Source: Marinobacterium_A aestuariivivens (lineage in GTDB: Bacteria > Pseudomonadota > Gammaproteobacteria > Pseudomonadales > Balneatricaceae). Taken from it: a stretch of DNA of 64,000 bases. Under the pieces are notes generated by a model. The model saw nothing but the letters and a program-made list of their open reading frames with translations, ran no database searches and was not told the DNA's origin. The translations under genes and the position numbers were made by a program. How positions within the stretch are numbered: the stretch's first letter is position 1; each line of letters opens with the position of its first letter. This document shows positions 60,544 to 64,000 of this stretch, piece after piece. The DNA is taken from positions 868,001 through 932,000 of the forward strand of contig NZ_JBHSWE010000001.1 in the NCBI RefSeq assembly GCF_042661465.1, given 5' to 3'.

Positions 60544-61581
60544 TTATTCGTAGGACAGCAGCTCGAAGGCGTGCTTGTCGAGCATTTCCAGCGCCTTGCC
60601 GCCGCCCCGGGCCACGCAGGTCAGCGGATCCTCGGCAATGATCACCGGCAGGCCCGACTCTTCACTGATCAGACGATCGATATTGCGCAGCAGGGCGCCG
60701 CCGCCGGTAATGACGATACCGAACTCGGCGATATCGGCTGCCAGCTCCGGCGGGCACTGCTCCAGCGCACTCTTGACCGCCTGCACGATGGACGACAGCG
60801 GTTCCTGCAGCGCCTCGAGAATCTCGTTGCTGTTGAGGGTGAAACGACGGGGAATCCCCTCGGCCAGATTGCGACCGCGGACATCGATTTCGAGTACCTC
60901 GGAGCTCGGGTAAGCCGTGCCGATCTCCTGCTTGATGCGCTCGGCGGTGGCATCGCCGATCAGCGAGCCGTAGTTGCGGCGCACGTAGGTGACGATGGCC
61001 TCGTCGAAACGGTCGCCGCCGACACGAACCGACTCGGCATAGACGATACCGTTGAGGGAGATGACGGCGATCTCGGTGGTACCACCGCCGATGTCCACCA
61101 CCATGGAGCCGCGCGCCTCGTCGACCGGCAGACCGGCGCCGATGGCGGCCGCCATCGGCTCTTCGATCAGGTACACCTCGCGGGCGCCGGCGCCGAGCGC
61201 CGATTCCTTGATGGCGCGGCGTTCGACCTGGGTCGATTTGCAGGGCACGCAGACCAGCACCCGCGGGCTCGGCGTCAGGAAGTTGCTGTCGTGCACCTTG
61301 CTGATGAAATACTGCAGCATTTTCTCGGTAACGTGAAAGTCGGCAATGACGCCGTCCTTCATCGGCCGGATCGCCGTGATGTTCCCCGGAGTCTTACCCA
61401 GCATGCGTTTGGCATCCGCGCCGACCGCTGCCACAGCCTTGTGGTTGCCATTGTGACGAATCGCGACCACCGAAGGCTCGTTCAGCACTATATCCTTGTC
61501 GCGGACATAAATGAGGGTGTTAGCGGTGCCCAGGTCAATGGACAGGTCGCTGGAAAAAAGACCTCGGATTTTTTTGAACAT
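60544..61581 (-). CDS. mreB: Rod-shape-determining protein MreB
   Basis: An intact 345-residue actin-like protein: SSDLSIDLGTANTLIYVRDK, GSMVVDIGGGTTEIAVISLN (phosphate loop 2) and GIVITGGGALLRNIDRLISE. It forms filaments that guide lateral wall synthesis. The ATG at 61581 begins MFKKIRGLFS, the usual N-terminal amphipathic start. It is divergent from gatC across 177 bp. Confidence 0.97.
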   Translation of the reverse strand: MFKKIRGLFSSDLSIDLGTANTLIYVRDKDIVLNEPSVVAIRHNGNHKAVAAVGADAKRMLGKTPGNITAIRPMKDGVIADFHVTEKMLQYFISKVHDSNFLTPSPRVLVCVPCKSTQVERRAIKESALGAGAREVYLIEEPMAAAIGAGLPVDEARGSMVVDIGGGTTEIAVISLNGIVYAESVRVGGDRFDEAIVTYVRRNYGSLIGDATAERIKQEIGTAYPSSEVLEIDVRGRNLAEGIPRRFTLNSNEILEALQEPLSSIVQAVKSALEQCPPELAADIAEFGIVITGGGALLRNIDRLISEESGLPVIIAEDPLTCVARGGGKALEMLDKHAFELLSYE

Positions 61582-61758
61582 GGGAGTGGGGTACCTAAAA
61601 CAGATGCCGCGCGGCGCGCTGATTCTGAAAACACGTAACTCTAGCAATGGCGGGGATTTAGAGCAAGGAACAAATATGATAGATTAGCTGCCCTCAAGCT
61701 ACCTTTCCAAGCACCGCCGAGTGCCAGAAACCTTATTGAAATCAGCGAGAACCACAAC

Positions 61759-62046
61759 ATGGCTCTAGACCGTTCCGATGTGGAAAAAATCGCCCACCTG
61801 GCGCGTCTTCAGATCCGCGAAGAGGAAATTCCGGGTTATACCGAAACCCTGTCGAACATCCTCGCCCTGGTCGATCAGCTGCAGGCCGTCGACACCCGCG
61901 ATGTCGACCCGATGGCACACCCGCTGGACGCCGTACAGCGCCTGCGTGCCGACATCGTCTGCGAACCGGATCGGCGCGAGGAACTCCAGGCCGTGGCGCC
62001 GGCCGTTGAAAACGGCCTCTTCCTGGTCCCGAAAGTGATCGAGTGA
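61759..62046 (+). CDS. gatC: Asp/Glu-tRNA amidotransferase subunit C
   Basis: An intact 95-residue GatC (ALDRSDVEKIAHLARLQIRE, YTETLSNILALVDQLQAVDT, EDGRREE-like RREELQAVAP). It stabilises GatAB. The first gene of the gatCAB operon. Confidence 0.94.
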   Translation: MALDRSDVEKIAHLARLQIREEEIPGYTETLSNILALVDQLQAVDTRDVDPMAHPLDAVQRLRADIVCEPDRREELQAVAPAVENGLFLVPKVIE

Positions 62047-62080
62047 CAGCGATTCCCACCCTGTGAAGGATACGAACACC

Positions 62081-63538
62081 ATGTTTGACAAGACCCTGGC
62101 CGAACTGGCCGGCGGACTGGCCGCAGGCGATTTCAGCAGCGTCGAGCTGACCCAGTCCTACCTGGAGCGGATCAAGGCCGAAGATCCGGCCTACAACAGC
62201 TTTATCACCGTCACCGAGGAACAGGCGCTGGTCCAGGCCCGCGCCGCCGACGAAGTCCGCGCCGCCGGCAAGGCCACGGCCTTCACCGGCCTGCCCGTTG
62301 CCCACAAGGACATCTTCTGCACCCGGGGCGTGCGTACCAGCTGCGCGTCGCGCATTCTCGATAATTTCATCGCCCCCTATGACGCCACCCTGATTGCCAA
62401 GTTCAATGAAGCCGGCGCGGTCATGCTCGGCAAGACCAACATGGACGAGTTCGCGATGGGCTCGTCCAACGAGTCCAGCTTCTACGGTCCGGCCCGCAAC
62501 CCCTGGGATACCGACCGCGTGCCGGGCGGCTCGTCCGGCGGCTCCGCCGCCGCGGTCGCCGCGCGCCTGGCTCCGGCCGCCACCGGCACCGATACCGGCG
62601 GTTCCATCCGCCAGCCGGCGGCCCTGTGCGGCATCACCGGCATCAAGCCAACCTATGGCCGGGTCTCCCGCTACGGCATGGTCGCCTTCGCCTCGTCGCT
62701 CGACCAGGCCGGCCCCATGACCCGCACCGCCGAAGACGCGGCGATGATGCTCAACGTCATGGCCGGCTTCGACCCGTTGGATTCGACCTGCCTCGACCGC
62801 GAGGTACCGGACTACAGCCTGACGCTGAACGACAGCCTCGAAGGCCTGAAAATCGGCCTGCCGAAGGAGTACTTCTCCGCCGACCTGAATCCGGCGGTCG
62901 CCGAACAGGTACAGAGCGCGGTGCGCGAATTCGAGCAGCTCGGCGCCAGCGTTCGGGAGATCAGCCTGCCCAACACCGCCCTGGCCGTGCCGGCCTACTA
63001 CATCATCGCGCCGGCGGAGGCCTCGTCCAACCTGTCCCGCTTCGACGGCGTGCGCTACGGCTATCGCTGCGAAGACCCGAAGGACCTCGAGGACCTGTAC
63101 AAGCGCAGCCGCGGCGAGGGCTTCGGCGACGAGGTCAAGCGCCGCATCATGGTCGGCACCTATGCCCTCTCGGCCGGCTATTACGATGCCTACTACCGCA
63201 AGGCGCAGCAGGTGCGGCGCCTGATCCAGCAGGATTTCGTCCGGGCGCTGTCCGAAGTGGACGTCATCATGGGACCGACCACGCCGCAGCCGGCCTTCCG
63301 CCTCGGCGAGAAGACCTCGGATCCGGTGCAGATGTACATGGAGGACATCTACACCCTGGCACTGAACCTCGCCGGCCTGCCCGGCATGTCGATTCCCTGC
63401 GGACAGACCGGGGGACTGCCGGTCGGCCTGCAGATCATCGGCGACTATTTCAATGAGGCGAAGCTGCTCAACGTGGCGCACCGCTTCCAGCAGGCGACCG
63501 ACTGGCACACACAGGCACCGGCGAGTATCAAGGGGTAA
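62081..63538 (+). CDS. gatA: Asp/Glu-tRNA amidotransferase subunit A
   Basis: An intact 485-residue amidase. The catalytic Lys is in LPVAHKDIFCTRG; the two serines are in GGSSGGSAAAVAARL and TGTDTGGSIRQPAALCGI. The amidase-signature family is clear. It releases ammonia from glutamine for mischarged Asp-tRNA(Asn) or Glu-tRNA(Gln). Confidence 0.96.
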   Translation: MFDKTLAELAGGLAAGDFSSVELTQSYLERIKAEDPAYNSFITVTEEQALVQARAADEVRAAGKATAFTGLPVAHKDIFCTRGVRTSCASRILDNFIAPYDATLIAKFNEAGAVMLGKTNMDEFAMGSSNESSFYGPARNPWDTDRVPGGSSGGSAAAVAARLAPAATGTDTGGSIRQPAALCGITGIKPTYGRVSRYGMVAFASSLDQAGPMTRTAEDAAMMLNVMAGFDPLDSTCLDREVPDYSLTLNDSLEGLKIGLPKEYFSADLNPAVAEQVQSAVREFEQLGASVREISLPNTALAVPAYYIIAPAEASSNLSRFDGVRYGYRCEDPKDLEDLYKRSRGEGFGDEVKRRIMVGTYALSAGYYDAYYRKAQQVRRLIQQDFVRALSEVDVIMGPTTPQPAFRLGEKTSDPVQMYMEDIYTLALNLAGLPGMSIPCGQTGGLPVGLQIIGDYFNEAKLLNVAHRFQQATDWHTQAPASIKG

Positions 63539-63544
63539 AACAGG

Positions 63545-64000
63545 ATGCAGTGGGAAACCGTAATCGGGCTGGAGATTCACGTCCAGCTCGCCACCAGGAC
63601 CAAGATCTTTTCCGGCGCCAGCACCGCCTTCGGCGCCGAGCCCAACACCCAGGCCTGCGCCATCGACCTGGCGCTGCCGGGCACTCTGCCGGTGCTGAAC
63701 GAGGATGCCGTGCGCAAGGCGGTGATGTTCGGCCTGGCGGTGGACGCAGAGATCGGCAAGCGCTCGGTGTTCGAGCGCAAGAACTATTTCTACCCGGACC
63801 TGCCCAAGGGCTACCAGACCACCCAGCTGGCGGAGCCGATCGTCGGCCCGGGCCATGTCGACATCAACCTCGATGACGGCAGCAGCCGCCGGGTGCGCAT
63901 CCACCATGCCCACCTTGAGGAGGACGCCGGCAAGTCGCTGCACGAGGACTTCCACGGCATGTCCGGCATCGATCTCAACCGCGCCGGCACGCCGCTGATT
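63545..64000 (+). CDS. gatB: Asp/Glu-tRNA amidotransferase subunit B (3' partial)
   Basis: The first 152 codons are present, to the right edge. The start MQWETVIGLEIHVQLATRTK and the run KNYFYPDLPKGYQTTQ, HLEEDAGKSLHE and DLNRAGTPLI are standard GatB. It begins six bases after gatA; no break was seen. Confidence 0.95.
   Translation, partial: MQWETVIGLEIHVQLATRTKIFSGASTAFGAEPNTQACAIDLALPGTLPVLNEDAVRKAVMFGLAVDAEIGKRSVFERKNYFYPDLPKGYQTTQLAEPIVGPGHVDINLDDGSSRRVRIHHAHLEEDAGKSLHEDFHGMSGIDLNRAGTPLI

Noticed and set aside
61742..63955. A 737-codon open frame on the minus strand opposite gatC-gatA-gatB
   Set aside because: It is antisense to three well-recognised genes, and its composition is that of a reverse reading of high-GC coding DNA. 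The same applies to the long frames opposite groEL (17661-19472), dppA (15596-17323), pepQ (7902-9365) and the dpp ATPases.

Overview
The window is a 64 kb stretch of a high-GC gammaproteobacterial chromosome. Gene content and order (mlaFEDCB-ibaG-murA-hisG-hisD divergent from kdsD-kdsC-lptCAB-rpoN-hpf-ptsN-rapZ-npr, then mreBCD-maf-rng-yhdP-nitrilase divergent from gatCAB) are typical of the Pseudomonadales/Oceanospirillales part of the class. No genus can be named from the sequence alone. No tRNA, rRNA or CRISPR array was seen.

Layout. 1-2210: a phosphatase-kinase fusion protein followed by a cyanase gene (cynS) interrupted by a small inverted-repeat element. 2210-8045: an AT-rich accessory island with three or four integron attC sites and their cassettes (a DUF1330 protein, a membrane protein, an HNH-like protein, a truncated PIN-like ORF) but no integrase. 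It also has three copies of a palindromic repeat, an ICMT-like methyltransferase, a cold-shock/zinc-ribbon membrane protein and a lipoprotein. 8046-17230: an eight-gene minus-strand peptide uptake and breakdown locus (dppABCDF, an M14 carboxypeptidase, a LysR regulator, PepQ). 17231-21900: groESL with a sigma-32 promoter, fxsA and a short-chain dehydrogenase. 21905-26860: an AmpG-like transporter, yajQ, panE, ppk2, a PduO-type cobalamin adenosyltransferase and a small cysteine-rich secreted protein. 26880-31600: an HDOD protein and a cobalamin salvage operon (btuF-cobU-cobT-cobC). 31649-35644: nnrS, zapG/yhcB, a NIF3 protein and an AlgW/DegS protease. 35771-42546 and 42924-51936: cell-envelope and nitrogen-PTS housekeeping operons. 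52125-64000: the nitrilase-yhdP-rng-maf-mreDCB block and the start of gatCAB.

Two things matter to any reader. First, about 20 genes that are normally intact, including rpoN, hisD, lptB, rng and cobT, are broken by roughly 30 one-base frameshifts, nearly all at short C, G, A or T runs and behaving as lost bases. This is most simply uncorrected homopolymer error in the assembly, so those genes are given as full-length CDS with the break noted. Second, several real structural changes remain after allowing for that: the insertion in cynS, an integrase-less cassette cluster, at least three families of dispersed intergenic repeats, and two cases (dppB and rapZ) in which the 3' tail of a gene is present twice in tandem with clear sequence divergence.

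The genes fall into coherent jobs: peptide import linked to intracellular peptidases; cobalamin capture and salvage; outer-membrane lipid and LPS transport (mla, kds, lpt); sigma-54 and its PTS; and cell shape (mreBCD).
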